DNA of 64,000 nt from Anaerobiospirillum sp. NML120449 (GTDB lineage: Bacteria; Pseudomonadota; Gammaproteobacteria; Enterobacterales; Succinivibrionaceae), in assembly GCF_023051105.1 (NCBI RefSeq), contig NZ_JALKIL010000027.1:1-64000 (forward strand), given 5' to 3'. The first letter of the stretch is position 1. Every line of letters starts with the position of its first letter. The notes below the pieces were generated by a model. It made no database searches. It worked only from the letters and a program-made list of their open reading frames with translations, and was not told where the DNA came from. A program made the translations under genes and the position numbers. Below are positions 9,864 through 19,272 of this stretch, piece after piece.

Positions 9864-11765
9864 TCAGAGATTGTCGTCAAAGTCGATGGCCGGGAAGAGC
9901 TCTTTTGGCTCGATAAAGGTTACGGTGGAGTAGACGTGGCAGCCATTCATAATGGTTACCAGGCGGTCGCCCACTTCGATGTCCTCAGGTTTGACGCTGT
10001 GGGCGCCGTCTTTGGTGGTAATGGACAGGCCACGCTCGAGCTGATACAGAGGGTTGAGGGCCTGCAGGCGGCTTATCAGACCGGCCAGCTGCTCGCGACT
10101 GGCGTTGAGCTCAACACTGACCTTTTCATCATAGAAAGAGCTCAGAGCGCGCTCAAAAGCATCAAGTTTGTCTTCGCGCTCATAGACTATGTCCTCTATA
10201 GAGGACAGTTTCTCAACGGCACGGTTAATACGCTCAGCAGCATTGGCGGTAAGACGGCTGGCAAAATATGACGGCAGATCAGAGGTAAACTGCGGGCCCA
10301 GCTCCAGCTGATACTCAGCCTGAACAAGGCGACGCTCGAGCAGCTCGGTGCGCCCCTGCAGAGCGCGCTGCATTTCTGGAATCCAGCGGGCATTGAGATC
10401 AATCTGATGGCGCTCAATGCGCTGCTCCATGCCTCTGATGAAGGTCTCCATAATCTGCTCACAACGCACAATACGGCTCATGAGGCGCTCCATAAGAGCT
10501 CCCATCAGGCGGTCCATGTCAGGCAGCAGACGATTTACCAGAGCATTGTTGCAGGCATTAATGCGCTCCTGAGGGTTACGGGCATCAATAATTCTGATGA
10601 AATGAGCAATCTGTTCATTGCGGCGCAGCACGTACTGAGGCACGGACTCAAGGGCCATCAGGGCTGAGTTGAGCCTGGTGTTATAGCGCTCCAGTCTTTC
10701 CTGAACACCGTGCTTTTCAAGCTCCATGCTCAGAAAGTCAATGCGCTCACGGTAGCGGCTAAAGGTATTGCCCAGATGGAGCTTCATCTCTCCTGCCAAC
10801 ATTCTGAGCATGGTGCGCCTGCTCTCAATACGTTCACTGAGATTGTTGCCATTAAGCAGGTGCAGGGAACGGGAGAAGGACGCCGTGCGATCATCAATCA
10901 TGCGCAGGATGATATTGTCCATGCTCTCCATGGTTGAGTTTATCCACCTGCGGATATCCTCATAGAGTACAGGAGTAACTGTTTCAGCAGCTGCAGTTGG
11001 GGTACTTACGCGCAGGTCGGCAGAGCGATCACACAGAGGACGGTCTTCATCATGACCTACAGCTGAAATAATGGGCACTGGTGACAGTGCCACCATGCGC
11101 ACTACTCTTTCATCAGAAAAGCACAGCAGATCCTCAAAAGAACCGCCACCACGGCCAATAATGATGACATCAATACCAAGACGGCGGGCATTGGTATAGG
11201 CCGTATGCAGTGCCATGAGTATGGACTCAGGAGCATCTGGTCCCTGTACCTTGGTATCAAAGAAGATAAGCTCCACCATAGGATTACGGCGCATGACATT
11301 GGTGGCGATGTCGTCCTTGACGCGGCCGTCTACCGAGGTGACCACGGCAACACGGGCCATGATTCGTGGCAGTGGGCGCTGATTGGCATAAACACCCTCA
11401 CGCTCAAGACGCTGGTCCAGCTGGCGCAGCTGCTCCATTATCTGGCCGCGACCGGCAAGGGCCATTTCATCCACGATAATCTTCAGGGCACCGTTTTTTG
11501 GATAGACAGAGTTTTCACCAAAAATCAGTACCTGCTGACCAATGACCGGCTCAAAATTCAGGCGTGCCTTGCGATTGGCATACATCAGGCAGTCAACACA
11601 TGCATTCTCATCCTTAATGGAGAAATACATATGATTGCGTACGCTCAGCTGTGAAATTTCACCCTTTACCAGAACAGATCCCAGACGCTTGAAGAAGTCA
11701 TTGGTCCGGGACACGTAATCGCTGACAGTAAAGGCGCGACTTTCGATTTCCTGAATATTGTTCAT
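9864..11765 (-). CDS. xseA: Exodeoxyribonuclease VII large subunit
   Basis: XseA with XseB forms the cytoplasmic nuclease that degrades single-stranded DNA to short oligonucleotides in repair and recombination. The N-terminal OB-fold is clear (FTVSDYVSRTND, VLVKGEISQ, HMYFSIKDE, residues about 12-110), followed by the catalytic region with RVAVVTSVDGRVKDDI, DVIIIGRGGGSFEDLLCF and PIISAVGHDEDRPLCD, then DLRVSTPTAAAE. The long C-terminal part is heptad-like helix, the usual stem, and ends with QRALNPLYQLERGLSI-like LERG and GDRLVTIM motifs. At 633 residues it is about 170 longer than the E. coli enzyme (456), the excess lying in the helical stem (residues about 290-560). ATG at 11765 is chosen; a TTG directly precedes it. 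No strong ribosome site and no xseB neighbour are visible. Confidence 0.95.
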   Translation of the reverse strand: MNNIQEIESRAFTVSDYVSRTNDFFKRLGSVLVKGEISQLSVRNHMYFSIKDENACVDCLMYANRKARLNFEPVIGQQVLIFGENSVYPKNGALKIIVDEMALAGRGQIMEQLRQLDQRLEREGVYANQRPLPRIMARVAVVTSVDGRVKDDIATNVMRRNPMVELIFFDTKVQGPDAPESILMALHTAYTNARRLGIDVIIIGRGGGSFEDLLCFSDERVVRMVALSPVPIISAVGHDEDRPLCDRSADLRVSTPTAAAETVTPVLYEDIRRWINSTMESMDNIILRMIDDRTASFSRSLHLLNGNNLSERIESRRTMLRMLAGEMKLHLGNTFSRYRERIDFLSMELEKHGVQERLERYNTRLNSALMALESVPQYVLRRNEQIAHFIRIIDARNPQERINACNNALVNRLLPDMDRLMGALMERLMSRIVRCEQIMETFIRGMEQRIERHQIDLNARWIPEMQRALQGRTELLERRLVQAEYQLELGPQFTSDLPSYFASRLTANAAERINRAVEKLSSIEDIVYEREDKLDAFERALSSFYDEKVSVELNASREQLAGLISRLQALNPLYQLERGLSITTKDGAHSVKPEDIEVGDRLVTIMNGCHVYSTVTFIEPKELFPAIDFDDNL

Positions 11766-12395
11766 CAATATTACGCGAGCAGCCTCTCAGCCAGACAGGC
11801 ACAGCTGAAGAGAAATCGCGTCCTCCTGCAAATGTAAGTGGTGAAAACAAAACAACAGCCCCGCCCCAGGTCGGCAGTCCCCATAGCGGCAGTCCTCACA
11901 GGGCAGCCACCATGGCAGCAGTACCGGGTAGCGGCAATCCCTATGTGGAGGCAGCTGCCTGATGGCCGGCCCCAGCCAGCGGCAGGCTGACAATAATCAA
12001 GCGACATCTCTGCACCGGACAGCTGCCAGCACCGATGTCACTGAGATAATAACCTGAACAGATCAGATAATGCCATGCCTGACCGTTTATTGGAACACGG
12101 TGCGCAACATAATCGCAGCCCCGTCCTGCCCTCCCTGCATTATTGCAAGGCCAGGCCAGGTAAGCTGGACCAGGTAAGCCGGGCAGGGTCAGCCCCTGAC
12201 AGGCGCAGCTCAAAAGCCATCCTGCAGTAGCAGTGCCTGCTCCCTGCAACGAGCCACAGCAGTCCCATTCATGCAATGACCTGGCACTTCCTGGCCATAC
12301 CCCACAGTGGTGAGCACGACTGGCGAACATACCCTGGGCTTCACAGGGCGCTCTGGCGACAGTTTCCACGCGGGCAGGTTTTTGTTAAATTGCTG
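11766..12395. other. Gap between xseA and the first tRNA-Cys
   Basis: About 630 bases with no supported gene. The stretch next to 11766 must carry the minus-strand xseA promoter. Frames here are Gly/Ala/Cys-rich and look like chance ORFs. Confidence 0.5.
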
Positions 12396-12423
12396 TTGAC
12401 AGCTGATTTAATTTCTATATAAT
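12396..12423 (+). promoter_or_regulatory. Strong sigma70-type promoter for tRNA-Cys copy 1
   Basis: A consensus TTGACA (12396-12401) and a consensus TATAAT (12418-12423) are separated by 16 bases. They lie 41 bases upstream of the tRNA, as expected for a stable-RNA promoter. A GC-rich discriminator-like GAGCGTC follows. Confidence 0.85.
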
Positions 12424-12464
12424 GAGCGTCACTTGAGTTGAGCACTCAACCCAAGATGCCTGAT

Positions 12465-12538
12465 GGCGCGTTAGCAAAGCGGTTATGCAGCGGATTGCAA
12501 ATTCGTCTAGTCCAGTTCGACTCTGGAACGCGCCTCCA
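12465..12538 (+). tRNA. tRNA-Cys (anticodon GCA), copy 1
   Basis: A 74-base tRNA. The acceptor stem GGCGCGT (12465-12471) pairs with ACGCGCC (12528-12534); the discriminator is U, as usual for tRNA-Cys, and CCA (12536-12538) is encoded. The anticodon GCA is at 12497-12499 in the loop ATTGCAAAT, and a normal T-arm GTTCGAC is present. Its own promoter lies upstream and a terminator immediately downstream, so it is a single-gene transcription unit. The sequence is identical to the copy at 13264-13337. Confidence 0.96.
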
Positions 12539-12540
12539 CT

Positions 12541-12565
12541 AAGAACCCTCGAGGTTCTTTTTTTT
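12541..12565 (+). terminator. Intrinsic terminator of tRNA-Cys copy 1
   Basis: AAGAACC pairs with GGTTCTT across a CTCGA loop and runs into eight T. It starts two bases after the tRNA CCA end. Confidence 0.93.
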
Positions 12566-13202
12566 CGCCTGTACATTTTACTCCCACCTCAAACAGGCAA
12601 CGCACCACCTCCCGGCACTTGCTACCCGGAACTTGCTACCTGGAACTTGCTGCCCCGCGCCTTTTATCAGGCTCCATTTCCCAAAGCGTCAGACTTTATT
12701 CCCTGCAAAATAAGCCAGTCCCGGCGACCACCTTTTCTCAAGCTTCTCAGCTCATCACAATTGCTTTCATTTTCGGCACTTACCCTACCCTGCCCCGCCC
12801 TGCATTCCACTTATTCCGGGCCCGGACCATACCCAGACATGATCCCTGGAAATATGCTCCATTATTCCCGGATCTGCCTGAGGGCACTTCCTTAGCGCTG
12901 TTCTGACCATACCCTGCCATCCTCTGGTCAGTCTCTGTACGGACCATGAATACAGCTTTGTCTTTGACCTGGCAGTTCCCAGTACGCGCCATATTTCCGG
13001 CAAGGGGTAGTAACTTTGAGACCTGCCATGGGACGCTCTACAATAAGCTGCCCACTGATGCCAGAACCAGGAAGATCTGATCTCATGACCAATGGCCTGA
13101 ACTGGCACTTCTCACCAACAGCATTCATGGCATTAAAGGGCTAATACAGGGGCAAAAGAGCTCTCAAACGGCCCAGCTGCGGGAATTGTGAGCAAAAAGG
13201 TG
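12566..13202. other. Spacer between the two tRNA-Cys units
   Basis: About 640 bases with no supported gene. Short overlapping frames on both strands have no recognisable product and no ribosome site. Confidence 0.5.
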
Positions 13203-13230
13203 TTGACACTCACAGATATATCCTTATAAT
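13203..13230 (+). promoter_or_regulatory. Strong sigma70-type promoter for tRNA-Cys copy 2
   Basis: TTGACA (13203-13208), 16-base spacer, TATAAT (13225-13230). The bases after the -10 (GAGCGTCACTT) match copy 1, showing that the duplication included the promoter. Confidence 0.85.
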
Positions 13231-13263
13231 GAGCGTCACTTCAGATGCACTGAGCATCACTGA

Positions 13264-13337
13264 GGCGCGTTAGCAAAGCGGTTATGCAGCGGATTGCAAA
13301 TTCGTCTAGTCCAGTTCGACTCTGGAACGCGCCTCCA
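13264..13337 (+). tRNA. tRNA-Cys (anticodon GCA), copy 2
   Basis: All 74 bases match the copy at 12465-12538, including encoded CCA and the GCA anticodon. The leader between promoter and tRNA differs from copy 1 except for the first bases, and the spacer sequence is unrelated, so the duplication is either old or limited to the transcription unit. Confidence 0.96.
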
Positions 13338-13340
13338 CTT

Positions 13341-13365
13341 AAGAACCCTCGAGGTTCTTTTTTTT
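13341..13365 (+). terminator. Intrinsic terminator of tRNA-Cys copy 2
   Basis: Same hairpin and T-run as copy 1 (AAGAACC / GGTTCTT), one base further from the tRNA. Confidence 0.93.
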
Positions 13366-13938
13366 CGCCTGAAATCTGGCAAACAGGCCCAGCCAAGACC
13401 TCACCTCCTTTCTTTATGGCAGATATGCCACCTCGCCTCAGCTCACTAATGAGCACCAGACCAGTCATCAAACCAGTCACCAGCCAACAGGCTCATGCCT
13501 GTACCACTCTACTTCCCGTCAAAGTCACCAGCTGTCTACCTGTTCATTCATTTCTCTTTCCTGACTGATGGCGTAAAGGCAGGTCGATGTCGGTAACTGC
13601 ATGTTCAGCCCCTGGTCTTCAGTAAGCACTGCAAGAGCCTTTGCTGCTCCCTGTCACGATGTCTGAGCCCATGCACAGGCACCAGTTCCATGCAGCTGCT
13701 ACCAGCAAGGACATACCAGGCAATGGCGCTGTTCCTGTGCGCCACTGCACGGTACTGGCAGATAGCTGCCCGATGGTTTGCCTAACTGAATACTCATTGC
13801 ATAACCCGCTACTCTGTCCCGAACGGGAGGGGCATTCAAGACTGTTAGTGAAGTCAACCGGACTGTCAGAGTGAGGTCAGGTCAAGTCGGCTCAGCTCAG
13901 CTCAGCTCAAATCAGCACATTAAATGTGATCTGTCACA
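13366..13938. other. Gap between tRNA-Cys copy 2 and the insertion sequence
   Basis: No gene supported. Near the right end (about 13890-13908) a short run of CAGCT units occurs, followed by the A-tract that became the insertion target. Confidence 0.5.
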
Positions 13939-13946
13939 AAAAAAAT

Positions 13947-13964
13947 CCACGTGTACGGACGAGA
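13947..13964. repeat. Left terminal inverted repeat of the insertion sequence
   Basis: Eighteen bases, perfect inverted match to 16004-16021, flanked on the outside by the AAAAAAAT target duplication. Confidence 0.9.
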
Positions 13965-15078
13965 ATAGGTTGTACATGTGTCTATGGTATACTTGAATAA
14001 CTATGATAAGCGTGATAGTGAGGCTTCAAGTATGTCTAAGAAAAACGATGATTGCAAAATAGTTTTAGTTGCTCAGCTTTGGCAGGGTGGCAAGATGGTT
14101 TCATCTGAAAAAGTTTCTTCCTTTCCTGCATATTCTGCTGAGCCAGAGTCTATGGACGATATATTGTACGCCCTCGACATGACAGAAACCATTGTAGCTG
14201 ATGCCCGTGTACCCATGGCCAAATACACGTTCAACAAGCTTACCGCCGGTACGATGAGTTCCAAGTCTTTATATAGGCATCCATTGTTCCGAACTACAAC
14301 CCAAAATTGACGCTCAGATCTGTACGTTTTAAAAATGCCGTTCTAAGTGAGCTCACCAACGCATCATTCAGGCATGTTCATGAGAACCTTATAAACTACG
14401 GTCGTTGCGTTTTAGGTGTTTCTACCCTGAAGGACCTGGCTGAAAGAACAGCTCAAGTAATTCATGAGTCTTATACCCATCAAAGAGACGAGATTCTCTC
14501 AGGTAATGGCTTTTGCCCAACAACTGGACTTCCGCTTGATTCTGACGAATGGACAGAGCGTTGCAGTCAAGCTCCGGCAGCCATGGACAAAAGAGATCTT
14601 GCCGGGAAAATCAAAGAGTTTAACGATTTAAATGGTCGTGCGGATGACCCTGGCAGTCTTATCCGCACAATTCGATTTGCTGAAACCATTGAGTCTTCAA
14701 AGGACTCAATTGTTCAGATTGATGCTGACGAAGTAATGACCAAAAAGCAGACTTTTGAGCGTGACAGAAGCAATGTTGTCAAGCCTTCCATATCCGCCAG
14801 GGGAAAGGTCATAGCCTCGCAGCGTAAGGTTAAGTCCCGTCACAACAAGAAGAGTCACTTCGACAGCATTGCTGTTTCCTCTTACAACAATGAGCAAAAG
14901 AACGTAAATACTACAGTTATTCGTGTCAAATGGGATGAAAACCTCCATGTGATAAAGGGTGAATCAGTTTCTGAGGCATTCAAGAGTCTGATTGCTCTCC
15001 TTCTGGAAAATGGTCTTATGACTACCAGAAGACTGGTTTTCTTTATTGATGGAGCATCGTCTCTAAAAAAGACTATTC

Positions 15079-15356
15079 CCTTATTTTCTCAATTTTATGT
15101 AACCTAAATTTTCCGTATGCTAAATAATTACCAAAATATATGGTTTTTGTTCTTGATATAAGGAGCTATAGGTTAATAACATACCAAAATCAGGTGATCG
15201 TCATAGGTTACATTGTAACCTATGGCCTTATTAGTGATTTGGTAGAAATTAAGCTTTTACCAACTAGTTTTCGCATGTTTTTGCCGATATTTGGTAATAT
15301 TTTAACCTTTCCTTTTGTATTAGATCTTCTTAGGTTACATTTTTGGGAAAATAAGG
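15079..15356. mobile_element. 278-bp non-autonomous element (MITE) inserted in the transposase pseudogene
   Basis: The ends are imperfect inverted repeats: both start CCTTATTTTC and both carry TGTAACCTA about 26-28 bases in (15079-15106 against 15331-15356). The 5 bases TATTC occur on both sides (15074-15078 and 15357-15361), a target duplication. Inside lies a near-perfect palindrome at 15202-15224 with 11-bp arms (CATAGGTTACA), reusing the same AGGTTACA core as the ends. There is no coding capacity and the sequence is very AT-rich. Precise removal restores the host transposase frame, which proves the borders. The transposase that moves it is not identifiable here. Confidence 0.88.
15202..15224. 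repeat. Internal palindrome of the 278-bp element
   Basis: Arms CATAGGTTACA and TGTAACCTATG around one T. The AGGTTACA core is shared with the element ends, so it may be a subterminal transposase-binding site or the trace of an end duplication. Confidence 0.7.
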
Positions 15357-16003
15357 TATTCAGACAATGTTCTCGTATGCCAGCTACCACATTGTTCTTG
15401 ACTGGTATCACATAACTGTTTCCATTATGCAAATGCTCAGCATGGCTTTATCAGGCAAAATTGATCAGAAGCGAGGCTATCGCAGTGAGCTCACCAGACC
15501 TCTGTGGCACGGAGACGTTAGTGGAGCATTAAGCATTCTAAACTCTTTTGTAAAGAAAAATCTGGTACGCAACTCTACTGCTTTTGACAGGGTTAGCAAA
15601 TATCTGCTCAAAAAGCAGGATGAGATCTCCTGTTATGCTCTGAGAAAGCACATGGGCCTGCCTAACAGCAGTAGCCAGGGGGAGAAGTTCAATGACATAC
15701 TCGTTGCTTCAAGGCAGAAACATAATGGCATGAGCTGGTCTGTCGTAGGCAGTAACGATCTGTAAAGAATCACGGCTGCCAAGGTAAACAACAAGCTGTT
15801 GATGTTCCTTCAATCACCTGAAAAGGTGACCTGGTTCAATGTATCGAATGTCTCCAATGAGGACAGGAGCTCAGTGGCTTAAATGTTTCGCTTCGTGACA
15901 TGAATATTATGCATTATGGTATTAAGGTCTAACTTACACGCACCGCTATATGTGGTCGATATAGTCAAGCTTTAATCAAGAATCCACGGTGATGAGCTAT
16001 GTC

Positions 16004-16021
16004 TCTCGTCCGTACACGTGG
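16004..16021. repeat. Right terminal inverted repeat of the insertion sequence
   Basis: Exact reverse complement of 13947-13964; followed by the second AAAAAAAT copy (16022-16029). Confidence 0.9.
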
Positions 16022-16029
16022 AAAAAAAT

Positions 16030-16435
16030 TGTACCTTTTGGTACTGTTTTGAGCTCCAAAAATGCCTTATCTGCTGTGAAACAGCCAAAATGACGGTCAA
16101 TGGCAGTTTTTTGCCTGTTTCAGGATCCAACTTAGCTTGCCTGTAACACTGATAAATATGTGATCTATGGTTACCTTGATACAATCAGTGAACGACGATC
16201 CTTATTGCAGCATTTAGCCGCACCATTTATGATCGCCTTGATATCGCTCAGCGTAAATATGTTTACATGACCGATATATATCAGCTTTGTTAATTAGACT
16301 GCAAAAGACAGAGACCGGGTCTTTTGACAGCTTTGCTATGTTTATCCTGAGTATTCCAGGATATTTCATGGAAATTCTGGTACTTTTTGAGATTTGGATA
16401 CCAGTTATGAACAATAACAAAGAAAAATGTGTCAC
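16030..16435 (-). pseudogene. Remnant of an older IS gene (possibly IS1634-type N-terminus)
   Basis: Two minus-strand fragments sit next to the insertion sequence. The fragment at about 16030-16184 contains HIYQCYRQAKLDPETGKKLP, a pattern like the 'Y..YR..KLDPETGE' start of IS1634-type transposases. The one at 16214-16435 continues upstream in another frame without a recognisable domain. Frame breaks and the adjacent insertion suggest a fossil. The family call rests on one short motif and is weak. Confidence 0.35.
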
Positions 16436-16989
16436 AGCTCACAGTTAGACGACTCAATATAATGCACAATTAAACGCAGTTAAGGCATCGCGCCCTGTAC
16501 AATCTGTGTTAGTTACGGGGCGCTTTCTAAAAACTTAGCCTTTTCTGCCAGATACCCAATCTGGGATCCAAGTTTGACTGGCCAATGCGTATCACATGCT
16601 TAAACTCACTGCTCCAAAGCTAGGACACCCCCCATGCAGCAATGTGGACTGCATCTCAGGGAGTCAGCTGCAGAGAGGTTATTCATCAAAGCCCCATCCA
16701 GGTAATGAGTTAGCAACTTGAGGCTTTTTATTCAGTACCAGCCTGAGCATCTGATGAAAGCAACACCTGACCAGGCACGACCTGTAAAGACCATTACAGG
16801 TAGTAGCAGCCCCTTAGTCTGATCTTCGTTTATACAGAATTCCTGGACAGATACAGTACATAAAGCTACTGTCCGTCCTGTCCCACACACTATCTGCCCA
16901 GTTTTCCTGACTTTTTATTATCTTGCCTGGCTGATCAGTCAGCTCTGCTTTTCTGCGCTTTTCATTACCAGAAATCCTTTACATAACAA
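16436..16989. other. Gap with one terminator-like hairpin
   Basis: No gene supported. A stem of ten pairs (GCGCCCTGTA with TACGGGGCGC, one wobble) at about 16489-16523, followed by TTTCT, could be a weak + strand terminator. Confidence 0.45.
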
Positions 16990-17020
16990 TTTACAGAGCA
17001 TTACTGACAGAAAATATACA
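16990..17020 (+). promoter_or_regulatory. Candidate promoter of a small RNA
   Basis: TTTACA (16990-16995) with AATATA at 17013-17018 (17-base spacing) or TATACA at 17015-17020 (19-base spacing). It sits just upstream of the orphan terminator at 17069-17096. The -10 is a modest match. Confidence 0.4.
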
Positions 17021-17096
17021 CCGACTTCCCAACATACAAACGAACAACAAAATCGATAAATTCACTTCAAAGCCACGGCTCACCCCGTGGCTTTTT
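17021..17096 (+). ncRNA. Candidate small RNA of about 75 bases
   Basis: A short A/C-rich, probably unstructured stretch (containing AACATACAAACGAACAAC) is followed by a textbook terminator, with a plausible promoter directly upstream and no ORF. An unstructured A/C-rich 5' part plus a U-tailed terminator is the usual build of Hfq-type regulatory RNAs. Boundaries and function are inferred; no family was recognised. Confidence 0.45.
17069..17096 (+). terminator. Strong orphan intrinsic terminator
   Basis: AAAGCCACGG (17069-17078) pairs with CCGTGGCTTT (17085-17094) around a six-base loop and is followed by further T. No ORF ends upstream, which is why a small RNA is proposed. Confidence 0.85.
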
Positions 17097-19272
17097 TAAT
17101 CTTTGGCAGTCACAACCTTATTCAGGCTGAGCTGCTACTGCAGGCATAAAACTGTCTTTTGATTAGGTCATTTTTGTCCCAGCTCCCAGCGTCAATCCTG
17201 ATCTTAGCCTGTATCAGCCCTTAACCTTACCGTATACACAGCATACTGCCAGTACTACGCGATGGTACTGCCTAATGACTGTCATGCCTTTCGCCGCCCC
17301 GCCACTCGCTGCCCTCTGTCTATCGCCGCCCTTTGCCCTTCACGGTCATCCGCACTTCGCTGTCCTATGCCATGTGCTGCTCTCTGCCATTAGCTGTCCT
17401 GCCTTTCGCTGCCCTCCGCCCTTCACTGCCATCCGCGCTTCGCTGTCCTGTCATTCGCTGTCCTCTGCCTTTCAAAGCATCACTGCACTGCCTTCAAACC
17501 TTCTGCCATAAAGAGCTCTGTTCGTCGCTTTGCATAAGCTTCGCTCAACAAATGTTCAATGTAGAGTGAAATTATTTCCATTTTTGCTACTTAACCCCCG
17601 ACTGTCCGCTGCAGCATCTATAAAGTGACCAGGATTTTGTCTGCATCACTGGTCATTTTTTAACCCAGCTTACTAATTGAATGCGATATACATGGCGTTT
17701 TTGTCTGATTTTGTCACCGATAAAATATTTTCGCTTCAACCAGTTTTCTTTTGATTTTCACTTTTGTATACTACACATCGTTCGTTAGTTATAGGTAACA
17801 TTGGTAAGCATATTACATCATTAGTTATTTACAACTAACCTGTCTTTAAACGTCCTGTAAATGCTGCATTTATTGCATTTACTCTCAGATAATGCGGTAT
17901 GTACAAGACAATAATTCAGTTCAGACTGATATCTTTACTGCCTGGTAATTTTTTAGCCACCTTCTCCATTTCGCTCAACTTTTGTTTAGTCACAGCCCAA
18001 TAAGTGGTGAGTAAACCAGTCGCCTGATGCAGTGTGAGGCACGACGACTGTCACTGCGAAAATGCCTGTGATGTGAGCCTGGGGAGCCTCAGTTCAGGCA
18101 GTCAAAGAGCACACAGATTAGTGCATGCATCCCATAGCGTATGCGCTCATGCATGCACTCATAATGCAAGTCAGTCTGAACAAATATGTTTATCCCATGC
18201 TGCAGCCACCTGCCCATCCAGGGCTGCCGCGTACATGGACAGCAGAGCCTGTCCATGTATCTTTTAAGCTCTGTGCAGCTGGCGCTGCTGCTGGCACATA
18301 CACGAGCAATAACACGGGTAATTGCATGCGCTTTACAGTAAGCCGGACCATAACACCTCATCGGCGAAGACATGCTCCCGTCATTACATAATGGCTATTG
18401 GCTGCTGCTCAATATACATCTGTCACCGTCCTGATAAATACGGTACAAAGTATTTTGCAGCGTATATTTTCAGCCATTCAATGACTGTAAGTCATAGACA
18501 GACACATGGCAAAACATGCTTAATTAATAAGATGAGCTCAATTATAACCATGGGCTGACTGATGATTCAGTACAGAAAGGTCACTGTATCTTACGAAGCA
18601 TGCTTAGGCACCAGAATTATTATTAATGGACTGGCCATAACAGTCAGTCCTCAAAGCTGTCGGTCATGCTGCAGCAAGCCATACATTGATTACTGATGCT
18701 CAGGACCTGACAGGCCATCATACCGTCTTATGTATGGCTAAATAGCATTAATGGCACCATGGACCTCAGATAAGAGCCGGCGGATAACTGCGTGTGTGAT
18801 GTGATTAAAACTGTTATCCATGATTTGCGGCCCTGCAGGGCCAGCTGAAAGTCAAACAGCCCTCGATAATTTATGCCCTGACCTGTGTCCTGATACGAAC
18901 AGCAGACAATGACTATGGCAATTTTGCCATGCGCAGCAAGCAGGCCGAGCTGTTTGTGTCCCATGGCTGCGTATCATGATTACGCTCCATGACTGCGTTT
19001 CATGATTGCGTCATGCGTTTACTCCATGACAGACCTTAATCATGTGTAGCTGTTTTATCTGGTTACAGGCTGCTCATGGCTGTCAGGATCATGCATCCCA
19101 CAGTACTCAGCTGGCGTTTGTGCTTCAGAGGCGTTTATTTGCTTTGTGTGTTGCGTAAGGCAGGCAATAGAAGTGCATGGGCCGGAGAGAGCTGGCCCGC
19201 ACCGGTATTGGGGCTGGGCTTGATTGAATATCAGCAAAACTCAAATGTGGCTTTGCCAGGAGTGATTTTAAA
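17097..19272. other. 2.2-kb gap upstream of the siderophore uptake block
   Basis: No gene supported. About 17280-17480 is a pyrimidine-rich stretch of degenerate TTCGCTGCC/CTGTCC units. About 17560-17950 is AT-rich and could be a regulatory or remnant region. The end before 19273 should hold the promoter of the uptake block; no clear Fur box (GATAATGATAATCATTATC-like) was found. Confidence 0.45.

Larger units (their letters stand above)
13978..15882 (+). pseudogene. Transposase pseudogene, DDE type, ISKra4/ISLre2-like
   Basis: The product can be reassembled across four lesions. Frame 1 (13978 on; likely true start ATG 14032, MSKKNDDCK) is lost by a frameshift before about 14250. The continuing frame reads YRRYDEFQVFI, then a TAG at 14274-14276, and goes on as NYNPKLTLRSVRFKNAV. 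The protein reaches FIDGASSLKKTI and is cut by the element at 15079-15356; removing that element with one TATTC copy restores SLKKTIQTMFSYASYHIVLDW in frame. A TAA at 15763-15765 interrupts the end, with the same frame continuing as RITAAKVNNKLLMFLQ to a stop at 15880-15882. The DGA motif, HIVLDWYH, LWHGDVSGAL and the C-terminal HNGMSWSVVGS fit the ISKra4/ISLre2-type DDE transposases. Not functional as it stands. Confidence 0.85.
13947..16021. mobile_element. Decayed insertion sequence (ISKra4/ISLre2-like) with 18-bp inverted ends and 8-bp target duplication
   Basis: CCACGTGTACGGACGAGA at 13947-13964 is found as its exact reverse complement at 16004-16021. Directly outside both ends lies the same 8 bases AAAAAAAT (13939-13946 and 16022-16029), the expected target duplication. 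The element spans 2075 bp, or about 1.79 kb after removing the 278-bp insert and its 5-bp duplication. It encloses one transposase pseudogene on the + strand. Base composition is clearly more AT-rich than the neighbouring genes, which supports acquisition by transfer. The transposase is dead, so movement would need a helper in trans. Confidence 0.9.

Noticed and set aside
9522..10271. A 249-residue + strand frame
   Set aside because: It lies antisense to the conserved 3' part of xseA, has no ribosome site and no recognisable domain.
14241..14310. Programmed -1/+1 frameshift in the transposase
   Set aside because: A stop, an insertion and a further stop downstream show the gene is decayed, and no slippery heptamer with structure was seen.
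17275..17569. Two overlapping + strand frames rich in Pro, Leu, Cys and Ser
   Set aside because: They come from degenerate TTCGCTGCC-type repeats, with no ribosome site.
19100..19272. Search for a Fur box before the siderophore block
   Set aside because: No stretch resembling the GATAATGATAATCATTATC pattern was found, so none is annotated.
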